Source of the DNA: Siansivirga zeaxanthinifaciens CC-SAMT-1
GTDB taxonomy: Bacteria; Bacteroidota; Bacteroidia; Flavobacteriales; Flavobacteriaceae
Assembly: GCF_000941055.1 (NCBI RefSeq)
Contig: NZ_CP007202.1
Coordinates: forward strand, 1 to 64,000
Direction of reading: 5' to 3'
DNA length: 64,000 bases
Position numbers and translations under genes: made by a program. Positions 52,223 through 60,382 of the stretch are shown piece after piece. The first letter of the stretch is position 1; each line of letters opens with the position of its first letter. A model generated the notes under the pieces. The model had not been told where the DNA came from. It searched no databases and saw only the letters and a list, made by a program, of their open reading frames with translations.

Positions 52223-52362
52223 TTTGTTGATAAATTTTTAAAAACCCTAATCGGGACTTGCTTGTTAAGTTATTTACCTGTTGAATTTTGGTAAATTAAT
52301 GTGCGCGAAAATACTATTTTCTATTTAATAATAAAAGGAGTTAGTTATTTAATTATGTGAAG

Positions 52363-53652
52363 CTAATCTTCTTCCAAAATTTTTAGTTCGACCATGTCTA
52401 TTTTTGTATTGGTTGCTTCTAAAATAGTAAACTGAAAAAGGTCGATTCTCACTATTTCATTGGGTTGCGGTATTTCTTCTACATGATTAACAATGAGGCC
52501 ACCAAGGGTCTCGTAATTTTCGCTTTCGGGGAGATTTAATTTGTAAGTTTCATTTAGATAATCGACTTCTAATCGAGCAGAAAATTTATAGGTATCTGTT
52601 TCTAAGCGTTCTTCAATTAAATCGATGGTATCGTGTTCGTCTTCTATCTCGCCAAATAATTCTTCTACAATATCTTCAACCGTCATAACACCCGAAGTAC
52701 CTCCATACTCATCTAAAACAACAGCAATACTTTTTCGCTTTTTTATAAGAACATTTAATACGTCCTTTATTAAAACCGTTTCTGGAACAAATTCCACTGG
52801 CAACATCATGGCCTTAATATTTTTTGGTTTTTTAAACAACTCGAAAGAGTGAACGTAACCAAGAATATCGTCGATGGTTTCTTTATACACCAATATTTTT
52901 GTAAAACCTGTTTCGGTAAATAAGGCGCTAAGTGTTTTAATGGATTCGTTAATTTCAACTGCGGTAATTTCGGTTCTAGGAACCATAACTTCTCTAGCCT
53001 TTACTTCTGAAAATTCTAAAGCATTTTGAAAAATTTGAATTTCAGAATCTACCTCATCATGTTCTTCCACCGATTCCATTTGCTCACTAATGTAATTACC
53101 AAGTTCTACTTTAGTAAAAGCTAATTGTATTTGATCGCCTTCGGTTTTAAAAAATTGTTTTAATACAAAATCTGATATCCAAATCACAAAATCTGAGACA
53201 AAACCAAATAACACATAAAATAAATACGCCGGAATTGCCAGCGCTTTTAAAAGTGTGTTCGAATAAATTTGAAAGAATACCTTTGGTAAAAATTCGGCAG
53301 TAATTAAGATAAGCAGGGTTGAAATAATGGTTTGAGTAAGCAAACTAAAATCTGTAAACATTAAATCTAAAATCCCATAAGAAGTTGGCACCATGGTTTT
53401 AAACCATGCTACCAACAAATCGCCCATAAAAAATCCATAAATAACCAATGCAATATTATTACCAATAAGCATGGCTGCAATAAACTTTGAAGGTTTTGCT
53501 GTTAGTTTTGTTAGAACTCTGGACAAAACCCCTTCTTGCTTTTTCTCTATTTCTATGTGTATTTTATTTGAAGATATATAGGCAATTTCCATGCCCGAGA
53601 AAAATGCAGAAAGTATTAATGAAGCTATAATTATAATAACATAAACACTCAT
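52363..53652 (-). CDS. CNNM/CorC-type transporter-associated protein (HlyC/CorC)
   Basis: The 429-residue protein has a DUF21/CNNM membrane domain with about four segments (1-170), two CBS domains (about 205-325, including AREVMVPRTEITAVEINESI and KRKSIAVVLDEYGGTSGVMT) and a CorC/HlyC C-terminal domain (about 340-425, ETLGGLIVNHVEEIPQPNEI). Family members act in Mg or Co homeostasis; related proteins in this phylum include the gliding-associated GldE, but nothing here shows that role. It follows the small membrane protein gene by three bases. Confidence 0.9.
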   Translation of the reverse strand: MSVYVIIIIASLILSAFFSGMEIAYISSNKIHIEIEKKQEGVLSRVLTKLTAKPSKFIAAMLIGNNIALVIYGFFMGDLLVAWFKTMVPTSYGILDLMFTDFSLLTQTIISTLLILITAEFLPKVFFQIYSNTLLKALAIPAYLFYVLFGFVSDFVIWISDFVLKQFFKTEGDQIQLAFTKVELGNYISEQMESVEEHDEVDSEIQIFQNALEFSEVKAREVMVPRTEITAVEINESIKTLSALFTETGFTKILVYKETIDDILGYVHSFELFKKPKNIKAMMLPVEFVPETVLIKDVLNVLIKKRKSIAVVLDEYGGTSGVMTVEDIVEELFGEIEDEHDTIDLIEERLETDTYKFSARLEVDYLNETYKLNLPESENYETLGGLIVNHVEEIPQPNEIVRIDLFQFTILEATNTKIDMVELKILEED

Positions 53653-53655
53653 TAA

Positions 53656-53847
53656 TTAAGACTTATGGTTGTTGTCGTATTTTTTGCTAAATTTTCTTCT
53701 GAAAAAATACATAAAAATAGCTAAAGCGGCTAATCCTAATGATAAATAGGCACCATCAATACCATCTTTTAATTTAATAATACCATCGTAAATAAAAAGT
53801 ACGGCAAAAACTAAATAGGCGTATTGAAAAATTTTAGAATATCTCAT
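53656..53847 (-). CDS. Small two-segment membrane protein
   Basis: The 63-residue protein reads MRYSKIFQYAYLVFAVLFIY, then a short loop (DGIIKLKDGIDGAYLS) and a second membrane segment (LGLAALAIFMYFF), ending in a basic tail (RRKFSKKYDNNHKS). The clean topology, positive-inside tail and 3-base gap to the next gene make it a real gene. Function unknown. It lies 65 bases after lptC on the same strand. Confidence 0.75.
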   Translation of the reverse strand: MRYSKIFQYAYLVFAVLFIYDGIIKLKDGIDGAYLSLGLAALAIFMYFFRRKFSKKYDNNHKS

Positions 53848-53912
53848 TTAATAATTTATTTTGAAATAGATAGGTAAAGATACTTAAAAGTATAGAAGAA
53901 TGATTAATTTAT

Positions 53913-54467
53913 TTAATCTTGAACACTAATTATACCATTTACTTCAAGAACTTCAGCATTGGTAAAATCTTTGTTAGAATCGAATCCTATGCCGTTAATA
54001 ATATCTTTTTCAGACTTAAAACTAACGGGGTTATTAGTAAAAATCCATTGTTTTTTTTGATCGTAAAACAATTGCTCTGTTTTAAGCACTCTATTATCGC
54101 CTGTTGTAATAACCACATTGCCCTGAAGGTCAACTAGATTGGTTTGATCGTAAATAATAGCATAATCTGAAACAACCGTGCTTTTAGTATTTTTCTCATC
54201 GTAAAGATGCAGAATGATACCTTCTGGGTATTCGTAATAGGGAAAATCTCTGTTGGTAAAATTAAGCATCTTGTCACTTAACAAATTAGCTGTAACCCTA
54301 CCTGAATCGGTATATTTTAAATTTATTTTTTCTGCAATTCCTATGGGTTCATTATCTGAAATACCAATTTTTTGTACTTCTTTCATGTTGCCATTGCACG
54401 AAAAAAACATAGTCATCGAAATACCGATGACTATGTTATATATACTATGTAAACTATTTAATCTCAT
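53913..54467 (-). CDS. lptC: LPS export ABC transporter periplasmic protein LptC
   Basis: LptC carries lipopolysaccharide from the LptB2FG complex to LptA. I take the ATG at 54467 as start (184 residues) because it shares a base with the stop of the upstream TPR gene (TAATG) and gives a clean lipoprotein signal (SIYNIVIGISMTMFFSC); a longer frame from 54506 would overlap that gene. The mature part has the beta-rich LptC pattern: LYDEKNTKSTVVSDYAIIYD, then LQGNVVITTGDNRVLKTEQL, then FYDQKKQWIFTNNPVSFKS. A lipoprotein form of LptC is usual in Bacteroidota. Confidence 0.88.
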   Translation of the reverse strand: MRLNSLHSIYNIVIGISMTMFFSCNGNMKEVQKIGISDNEPIGIAEKINLKYTDSGRVTANLLSDKMLNFTNRDFPYYEYPEGIILHLYDEKNTKSTVVSDYAIIYDQTNLVDLQGNVVITTGDNRVLKTEQLFYDQKKQWIFTNNPVSFKSEKDIINGIGFDSNKDFTNAEVLEVNGIISVQD

Positions 54468-55843
54468 TAAAGATTTGGTACAGTTACCGAAGCTCCAATC
54501 CAACATCCAATTTTAATTACTTGACCAGAACATCCACAGCTAAACACATCTGCTTTAGCAGGAGCTTTTGCCTTGTAACTTGCTACAGATTGAGCCGATG
54601 AGCTGCTTAAAGTTGGATCTACGCGTCCTGCTTTTGCTGCCTCTTCTGCTGCTAACCAGTATACTGCTCTTTTGTTAAAAGTGGTATCTCCACAGCTATT
54701 AGCACTTGCTGCATACATAGCTGCAATAGATAAATAAGGTCTTCCGTTTGATGGGTTTAATCTTAAAGATTCTCTAAAGAATGTTCTCGCTTGAGGATAA
54801 TTACCTTTAGCCTTAAGTTTTAAACCAATTCTGTTATTTAACTTAGCTTTCTTGAAGTTATCTGTTTCTAATTCGATTGCTTGTTTGTAAAAAGCAATAG
54901 CCTCGTTAGTTTTACCTTCTTTATCTTTAAGAATACCTAAATAAAAAGCAGAGTTTGCAGATGGACTAAGTGCATGGTATGCATTTACTAGCTCGAAAAA
55001 TAATGGATCGTCTGTACATTCTTTTTCAGACATTTTCCCAGCGGCTCTTTGCAACCAAATCGCATTGGTTTTGTTGTCTTCAAATCCTTTTCTATATAAA
55101 GGAATTAAGTTTTCGCAATTGGCACGTTCACCTAATTTTTGATCTACACCACCAGAAATCTGATCGTAAGCACCAAGCATTTGCTCGTAAAATGTTTTAT
55201 ATCTTGGTTCTTTCCCTGATAACGGAGTTCCAGCTTCTTCTTTTTCAATTAATATGTTTAATTTCTCTGAATAGTTTTTAACTTCATCCTCAACTTTTTC
55301 TACAATATCATCGTATTTGTTGAATAAATCTTCAGCTGGCTTTTTTCCTGCATCATATAAATCTACCATTAAAGAAAAATAAGTGTATAAACTTTTAGGA
55401 TCTGTAAACGTGTCTTTATCTAATTTGTAAGCAGCATCAAAACATTCGTACAATTCTTCGTTTGATTTACCTAAAAGATCCCTGTTGTCGTACATTAATT
55501 GACAGGATTTAGCTGCATATTGCCCTTTTGGTGTCTTGCTAGCAAAGTACTGTCCTCTTTGTTCCCAAAGTTTAATTAAATCATTTAAAAACTTTGCTTT
55601 TTCAGCACCAGTCGCTTTTTCAATTTTATCTTCTAAAATTTTCTCGCCATCAACATAGATAGCTAATGTATAATCTGGACAGTTATTTCTAACATAATTC
55701 CAAGGCTCGTATGCAGCATCAAAATTTTTAGCCTTGAAGTATTCATGGAAAATAGACGTTTTGTTAGGACATTCTTCTGTTTGAGCAAAACCAACATTAA
55801 GACCTAAAAAAAGTGCTAATAATAAAGTAATTTTCGTTTTCAT
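54467..55843 (-). CDS. Exported TPR-repeat protein
   Basis: The 458-residue protein has a signal peptide (MKTKITLLLALFLGLNVGFA) and helical repeats; tetratricopeptide-like units are clearest at about 295-390 (GILKDKEGKTNEAIAFYKQA and IGLKLKAKGNYPQARTFFRE). Near the end are two cysteines in DVFSCGCSGQVIKIGCW. It is probably periplasmic and would mediate protein contacts. It follows the outer-membrane protein gene by 18 bases and is translationally coupled to lptC, so a role in the envelope is likely but unproven. Confidence 0.85.
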   Translation of the reverse strand: MKTKITLLLALFLGLNVGFAQTEECPNKTSIFHEYFKAKNFDAAYEPWNYVRNNCPDYTLAIYVDGEKILEDKIEKATGAEKAKFLNDLIKLWEQRGQYFASKTPKGQYAAKSCQLMYDNRDLLGKSNEELYECFDAAYKLDKDTFTDPKSLYTYFSLMVDLYDAGKKPAEDLFNKYDDIVEKVEDEVKNYSEKLNILIEKEEAGTPLSGKEPRYKTFYEQMLGAYDQISGGVDQKLGERANCENLIPLYRKGFEDNKTNAIWLQRAAGKMSEKECTDDPLFFELVNAYHALSPSANSAFYLGILKDKEGKTNEAIAFYKQAIELETDNFKKAKLNNRIGLKLKAKGNYPQARTFFRESLRLNPSNGRPYLSIAAMYAASANSCGDTTFNKRAVYWLAAEEAAKAGRVDPTLSSSSAQSVASYKAKAPAKADVFSCGCSGQVIKIGCWIGASVTVPNL

Positions 55844-55861
55844 TTTAATAATATTACGCTG

Positions 55862-57166
55862 TTAATCATATTTTCGTTTCTGGAACCATCTATCATTCAA
55901 AGATAAACTTAATTGGAAATTAATAAAATTCTCTTGTATTAAATTGCTATTAACTGTTCCTCTTTTTCCTATTTCTAATCCTAGGTTAGCATTCGAAAAG
56001 AAACTCCCAACCGGTATACCTAATCCAAAAGACATGCCAAACTCGTTTATTGACTCGTCTTTTATATTTAAACCAGTTTTTTCATAATGTAAACCGGCTC
56101 TGTAAACCAATCTTTTAAAGAAACTTGTAAAAGAATTGTACTCTGGAATATAAAAACCTCCTAAAGATAAACTTGTAGCATTTTCATATTTTGTGGTACT
56201 ACTTGAATACAACGGATTTGAAAAATTACTGGTTTTTTGAAATTCTGTTTCTATACCCGCAAACCATTTTCTTGGCTCTCCAATACCAGCACCAAAGGCT
56301 AATTTAGAAGGCAATGTTAAATCGGTTCTTTTTAAACCCAAGCTTTCTAAATCGGTATCAATTTTATTCAACTCAAACTCTCTTCCTGTATTTGAGAAGG
56401 AAATAGTTGAGAATGAGCGCTGATTATTTGAGGTTAAATTACTCTCTGGAGTGTATGTTAACCCTGTTACTAACTCCAATTTTTCATTAAGCATTCTTTT
56501 GTAAGACAAGCCTAAATTAAGTGTTAAACCACTTAAATCCGATCTATTATTTTCTCTTGATTGGTATTGCGCTAAATTATTATCTGAATCGTAAATAAAG
56601 GATAATGTACTGTTTTGAATATTTCCAAAATTATAATCAAAATTTACACCAACACTTAAGTCTTTAGTAATTTGATACCCTAAACCAGCAAACACTTTAT
56701 TTAATCCACCTTGACCTCTAAACCTGTTATCTACATCACCATTTGAATTAATAGATTCTAGTTTATATCCAACCGATGTGTAAGGCAATAATCCAAAACC
56801 AAAACCAAACTTACCAATTGGCACAGACATCGCTAAATAGTCGAAAGTACTCGACGATGTATTATCGCTTCCATTGTTGCTTTTTAAATTAACACTAGAA
56901 TAACTACCACCAACAGTATATTTAACTGGCCTACTTTCGTTATTAAGGAAATCTAAATTTTTACCCGCATAAGAAGCTGGGTTTCTAAGATTCATATGAA
57001 TACTATCTGTGTAAATACTTAAGCCACCCATACTTCTATTTTCTACAGTTCCTTTAAATTTAAGGCTTCCGATACCGTAAAAAGAGTAAGGAGAGGCTAT
57101 ACCCTCTTGCCCGTAACTTTTAATTGCAAAAACTGCAATAAAAATTAATACAAGTTTTTTAATCAT
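55862..57166 (-). CDS. Outer-membrane beta-barrel protein
   Basis: The 434-residue protein has a signal peptide (MIKKLVLIFIAVFAIKSYGQ), then alternating beta-rich sequence with GIASPYSFYGIGSLKFKGTV, GKFGFGFGLLPYTSVGYKLE and GAGIGEPRKWFAGIETEFQK, ending in a long amphipathic strand (FQLSLSLNDRWFQKRKYD). The pattern resembles the OMPP1/FadL/PorV-like barrels of Bacteroidota, but I cannot choose the subgroup. Its ATG overlaps the coaX stop as ATGA. The function may be transport of hydrophobic compounds. Confidence 0.85.
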   Translation of the reverse strand: MIKKLVLIFIAVFAIKSYGQEGIASPYSFYGIGSLKFKGTVENRSMGGLSIYTDSIHMNLRNPASYAGKNLDFLNNESRPVKYTVGGSYSSVNLKSNNGSDNTSSSTFDYLAMSVPIGKFGFGFGLLPYTSVGYKLESINSNGDVDNRFRGQGGLNKVFAGLGYQITKDLSVGVNFDYNFGNIQNSTLSFIYDSDNNLAQYQSRENNRSDLSGLTLNLGLSYKRMLNEKLELVTGLTYTPESNLTSNNQRSFSTISFSNTGREFELNKIDTDLESLGLKRTDLTLPSKLAFGAGIGEPRKWFAGIETEFQKTSNFSNPLYSSSTTKYENATSLSLGGFYIPEYNSFTSFFKRLVYRAGLHYEKTGLNIKDESINEFGMSFGLGIPVGSFFSNANLGLEIGKRGTVNSNLIQENFINFQLSLSLNDRWFQKRKYD

Positions 57167-57894
57167 TCGTTTGAATTATATTTTAAAATAAAGTTCAATC
57201 CCTTTAAAAGGAAATTGGAGTTCGCAAATATGCTACTTTTTAATTGTTTAGACAAGAAATTACTATCTCCTCCTGTTAAAATAACTGTTAAATCTGAAAA
57301 TTCTTCCTTATAGGCTTTAATTACGCCATCAATTTCATTTAACACACCGTAAACAACGCCCGAATTTATGGCGTTTTTAGTCGAATTACCAATAAAGTGA
57401 TCTGGCATTTCTGTTTCTAATAACGGTAAATTGGCTGTTAAATTATGTAATGCTTTGTAACGCATTCGAATTCCAGGCGATATAGCACCGCCTAAGTATT
57501 CGTTATTTGAGTTTACAAAATCGAAAGTTATACAAGTTCCAGCATCGATTACCAGTACATTTTTTGATGGAAATTCGCTAACGGCTGCACAAACAAGCGC
57601 CAATCTATCGACTCCTAAGGTTTTAGGTGTACTGTATAAGTTTCTAAACGGAAGCTTAACCGTAGGGTCTAATACTAATAAGTTAAAATTATTCTTGATT
57701 TTTAAAAAATCTTCATCGCTTAACTTAGCTACCGATGATATGATGGCACGCTTTATTTTTGGATATTCCGCTTTAATACTCGAAATTCTATTTTCTAGCT
57801 GAAGAACTTCAACTAACTCTCTATGCAGTAAGTCATTGTTTTTAAAAACGGCCAATTTAATAACCGTATTACCAACATCAATAATTAAATTCAT
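57163..57894 (-). CDS. coaX: Type III pantothenate kinase CoaX
   Basis: CoaX phosphorylates pantothenate in the first step of coenzyme A synthesis, in the cytoplasm. The 243-residue protein has the ASKHA-fold motifs MNLIIDVGNTVIKLAVFKNN (phosphate 1), LGVDRLALVCAAVSEFP, VLVIDAGTCITFDFV (phosphate 2) and LTGGDSNFLSKQL. Length is normal for type III enzymes. It is first in the leftward run with the OMP, TPR and lptC genes, and the tRNA-Phe gene lies upstream in the opposite direction. Confidence 0.95.
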   Translation of the reverse strand: MNLIIDVGNTVIKLAVFKNNDLLHRELVEVLQLENRISSIKAEYPKIKRAIISSVAKLSDEDFLKIKNNFNLLVLDPTVKLPFRNLYSTPKTLGVDRLALVCAAVSEFPSKNVLVIDAGTCITFDFVNSNNEYLGGAISPGIRMRYKALHNLTANLPLLETEMPDHFIGNSTKNAINSGVVYGVLNEIDGVIKAYKEEFSDLTVILTGGDSNFLSKQLKSSIFANSNFLLKGLNFILKYNSNE

Positions 57895-58027
57895 AGTTTA
57901 AAAGCAGTAAAATTACAAAATGAAAAATTATTATAAGGCAGGTTATATGTATTATATTGATTATAAAACAGATATATTTTAACCACACGAAAATCTAAAA
58001 AATATTTATTTTTTTCAGCATTTTGTC

Positions 58028-58057
58028 TTGCGAATACCAAAAAAGGATTTATATTTG
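58028..58057 (+). promoter_or_regulatory. Consensus Bacteroidota promoter of tRNA-Phe
   Basis: TTG (58028-58030), exactly 19 bases, then TATATTTG (58050-58057) match the primary sigma factor pattern TTG-N19-TAnnTTTG without a mismatch. The tRNA begins 16 bases after the -7 box. Confidence 0.8.
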
Positions 58058-58072
58058 CAACCGCTTTACAGA

Positions 58073-58145
58073 GGTACCTTAGCTCAGTTGGTAGAGCAAA
58101 GGACTGAAAATCCTTGTGTCCCTGGTTCGATTCCTGGAGGTACCA
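58073..58145 (+). tRNA. tRNA-Phe(GAA)
   Basis: The 73-base gene has acceptor GGTACCT pairing fully with AGGTACC, D-arm AGCTCAGTTGGTAGAGC, anticodon arm GGACT-GAAAATCC with anticodon GAA, and T-arm with GGTTCGATTCC. The CCA end is not encoded, in contrast to tRNA-Arg in this window. A promoter and a terminator flank it, so it is a single transcript. Confidence 0.96.
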
Positions 58146-58150
58146 CTTAA

Positions 58151-58187
58151 AAATCCCGTAACATTTGTTTTCGGGATTTTTTTTTTG
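58151..58187 (+). terminator. Terminator after tRNA-Phe
   Basis: AATCCCG, a 13-base loop and CGGGATT form a 7-bp stem followed by seven or more Ts, six bases after the tRNA end. Confidence 0.85.
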
Positions 58188-58210
58188 GTTGTATTCAAAC
58201 ATTAAATGTT

Positions 58211-58603
58211 TTATTGATTCATTGTCATGTCATGATCGTATTTACAACAGGCAGGTAAATTACTATAAGCTTCCTGGCTTCCTGCTAGGTTTTGAGTATC
58301 GTATCCAGAAGCTGCAATAGCGTTATGAATAGCTTCTGTTGTTGTTTTACTTTTATCAAAAGAAACATTAATTTTCTTTTTATCAACATCCCAAACGGCA
58401 CTGGTTACACCTTCAACATCGTTTGCTGCCATCTCAATAGTTTTTTTACACATTTCACAGTTGCCACGAACTCCAAAACTAGCTTCCTGTATTGTCATGT
58501 TACTTGATGTTTCTGTTGTTTCGCTTGCTTGTTTTTGTTCATTTTTGCAGCCTAAAAGACTTATTGTTGCTACTACTGCTAAACTTAAAATTACTTTTTT
58601 CAT
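58211..58603 (-). CDS. HMA-domain lipoprotein (metal chaperone-like)
   Basis: The 130-residue protein has a lipoprotein signal (MKKVILSLAVVATISLLGCK; Cys 19) and a heavy-metal-associated domain (about 38-110) with FGVRGNCEMCKKTIEMAAND carrying the CxxC metal site (Cys 49 and 52). A second cysteine and histidine group (LPACCKYDHDMTMNQ) at the end may also bind metal. It should act in the periplasm, probably delivering or buffering copper. It is the last gene of the efflux operon; the adaptor ends 20 bases upstream. Confidence 0.88.
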   Translation of the reverse strand: MKKVILSLAVVATISLLGCKNEQKQASETTETSSNMTIQEASFGVRGNCEMCKKTIEMAANDVEGVTSAVWDVDKKKINVSFDKSKTTTEAIHNAIAASGYDTQNLAGSQEAYSNLPACCKYDHDMTMNQ

Positions 58604-58623
58604 GATTATAATATTTATACTTG

Positions 58624-60378
58624 TTATTCTATTATTTGTTTAACTTCTCCACATGTAATCATTGCATCTCCAAAATATGGATTTAAAATGGCTTCATCTT
58701 TACTCAACCAATAAGCGCCATTATTATCATTAGCCATAGGGCAAAATTCTACAAATACCTTTTCTTTAACCCCAAATACAGTAACTGCATTTTTTAATAC
58801 CAGAGAAAGTTTTTTAAAATGATTTCTTTGCATTTTAATGTCTAATGATTTTGAAATGAAACTTGAAGTCGTTTTTATTTCATCCGCGAAAGCGAGCCAT
58901 TGCTTCTTTACGTTTGCATCGTTTAATAACTTCCCATCTACCCCATTAAATGCTTCCAACAATTGGGTTGCAAATAGCTTTGCCTTTTCTGAATCATCAC
59001 TAACTAAAGCATTTTTTATGCTGATGTAGTTATTATATACTTTTCTTAGTTGCTTTTGAAAATCCTCGGACACAGGCATTCTTTTTAATGGATTAGCTTC
59101 TGAAACCAATACATCCTGATTATTCGATTTATTTTCTTCAGATTGCTTTTCAGCTGAAGCATTCATCATCGATTTTTTACCTTGTAATTGGGCAGCAGCA
59201 TCCACAGTAAATGTGCCATTGGTTACTATTTCTTCACCTGGCTTTAAACCAGAAACAACTTCGTATTGTTCACCTATTTTAGTTCCCAATGTAACGGTTC
59301 GCATTTCAAAAACGGGTGTGTTAGAATCTAATTTAACGTATACCAACGAGCGCGTACCTGTCCACATAACCGATGTCTCAGGTATGGTTAAAACAGGATT
59401 TTCTGTATTAACGTTTCCTTCAATTTTACCTTGAACAAACATACCTGGTTTAAAACTATTTTTTGAATTATTTAAAACCACTCTTAGTTTCACCGTTCTG
59501 GTATTTGTATTTAAAACAGGGTCTATAAAATCTACTGTTCCTTTAAATTCCTGATTAGGATTTGCGCTTGTAAAGAGTGAAACTTCCTGTCCTTTTTTAA
59601 ACAAATTAATTTGACTCTCGTACACATCAAAATTTGCCCAAACCGTCTTTAAATTGGCAACTTTCAATAAGGGTTCACCTTGTTTTATGTAGTCGCCTTG
59701 CATCACTAATTTTTCGGTAACTGTGCCAGAAACTGTAGCATAAACAGGAACATTTTCTAAAATTTTTCCCGAAGCTTCAATTTGATTTATTTGGCTTTCA
59801 GATAATTTCCATAACTTTAATTTATTCCTAACGGCGCGATATAAATTGGGTTGAGAAGCTTTTAAAGATGCCGATGTCATTAATTCCTGTTGAGCGGCAT
59901 ACAATTCTGGCGAATATATGGTTGCTAACAATTGACCTTTATTTATACTTTCGCCTGTGGCATTAACATACAAGCGCTCAATTCTTCCTGAAAAATAACT
60001 TACTTGTACCGTGTTGGTTTCTTCATTTTCGGCAATTTTCCCACTTAAATTTACTGTGCTGTTATTTATCGTTCCTTCGCCAACAATAGAGGTTTGAATA
60101 TTAGCCAATGCCATAGCGTTTTCTGTAAGTCGAAATTGGTCTGCCAACAAACCATCGCTATTACTTTGCACAGGAATTAAATCCATGCCACAAATGGGGC
60201 AATCGCCAGCTTCGGTTTTCATGATTTGAGGATGCATAGAACAGGTCCACATGTCGTTCGTGGCCGATACCTTATCATGATTATGATTTGTATCTTTTTC
60301 CGAAGAATTCCCAAATAAAAACCAGCCTAAAATTAACCCTAGGGCTAATATTGACAGATATATTACATACTTTTTCAT
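58624..60378 (-). CDS. RND efflux adaptor with heavy-metal-binding domain (CusB-like)
   Basis: The 584-residue protein has an N-terminal membrane anchor (KYVIYLSILALGLILGWFLF), a His-rich stretch and a heavy-metal-binding domain (about 43-69, WTCSMHPQIMKTEAGDCPIC then GMDLIP). The HlyD/CusB core follows with barrel and lipoyl parts (INKGQLLATIYSPELYAAQQ and YATVSGTVTEKLVMQGDYIK). The C-terminal 150 residues resemble DUF3347, common in Bacteroidota copper proteins. It links an inner-membrane pump to a TolC-like channel. No RND pump gene is visible in the window. The gap to the ATPase gene is 4 bases. Confidence 0.9.
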   Translation of the reverse strand: MKKYVIYLSILALGLILGWFLFGNSSEKDTNHNHDKVSATNDMWTCSMHPQIMKTEAGDCPICGMDLIPVQSNSDGLLADQFRLTENAMALANIQTSIVGEGTINNSTVNLSGKIAENEETNTVQVSYFSGRIERLYVNATGESINKGQLLATIYSPELYAAQQELMTSASLKASQPNLYRAVRNKLKLWKLSESQINQIEASGKILENVPVYATVSGTVTEKLVMQGDYIKQGEPLLKVANLKTVWANFDVYESQINLFKKGQEVSLFTSANPNQEFKGTVDFIDPVLNTNTRTVKLRVVLNNSKNSFKPGMFVQGKIEGNVNTENPVLTIPETSVMWTGTRSLVYVKLDSNTPVFEMRTVTLGTKIGEQYEVVSGLKPGEEIVTNGTFTVDAAAQLQGKKSMMNASAEKQSEENKSNNQDVLVSEANPLKRMPVSEDFQKQLRKVYNNYISIKNALVSDDSEKAKLFATQLLEAFNGVDGKLLNDANVKKQWLAFADEIKTTSSFISKSLDIKMQRNHFKKLSLVLKNAVTVFGVKEKVFVEFCPMANDNNGAYWLSKDEAILNPYFGDAMITCGEVKQIIE

Positions 60379-60382
60379 ATAA

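Noticed and set aside
54467-54506. Upstream lptC start at 54506
   Set aside because: It would overlap the TPR gene by 40 bases and spoil the lipoprotein signal; the TAATG overlap start at 54467 fits better.
57891-58202. Minus-strand frame of 103 codons upstream of coaX
   Set aside because: It covers the tRNA-Phe gene, its promoter and its terminator, so it is not a gene.
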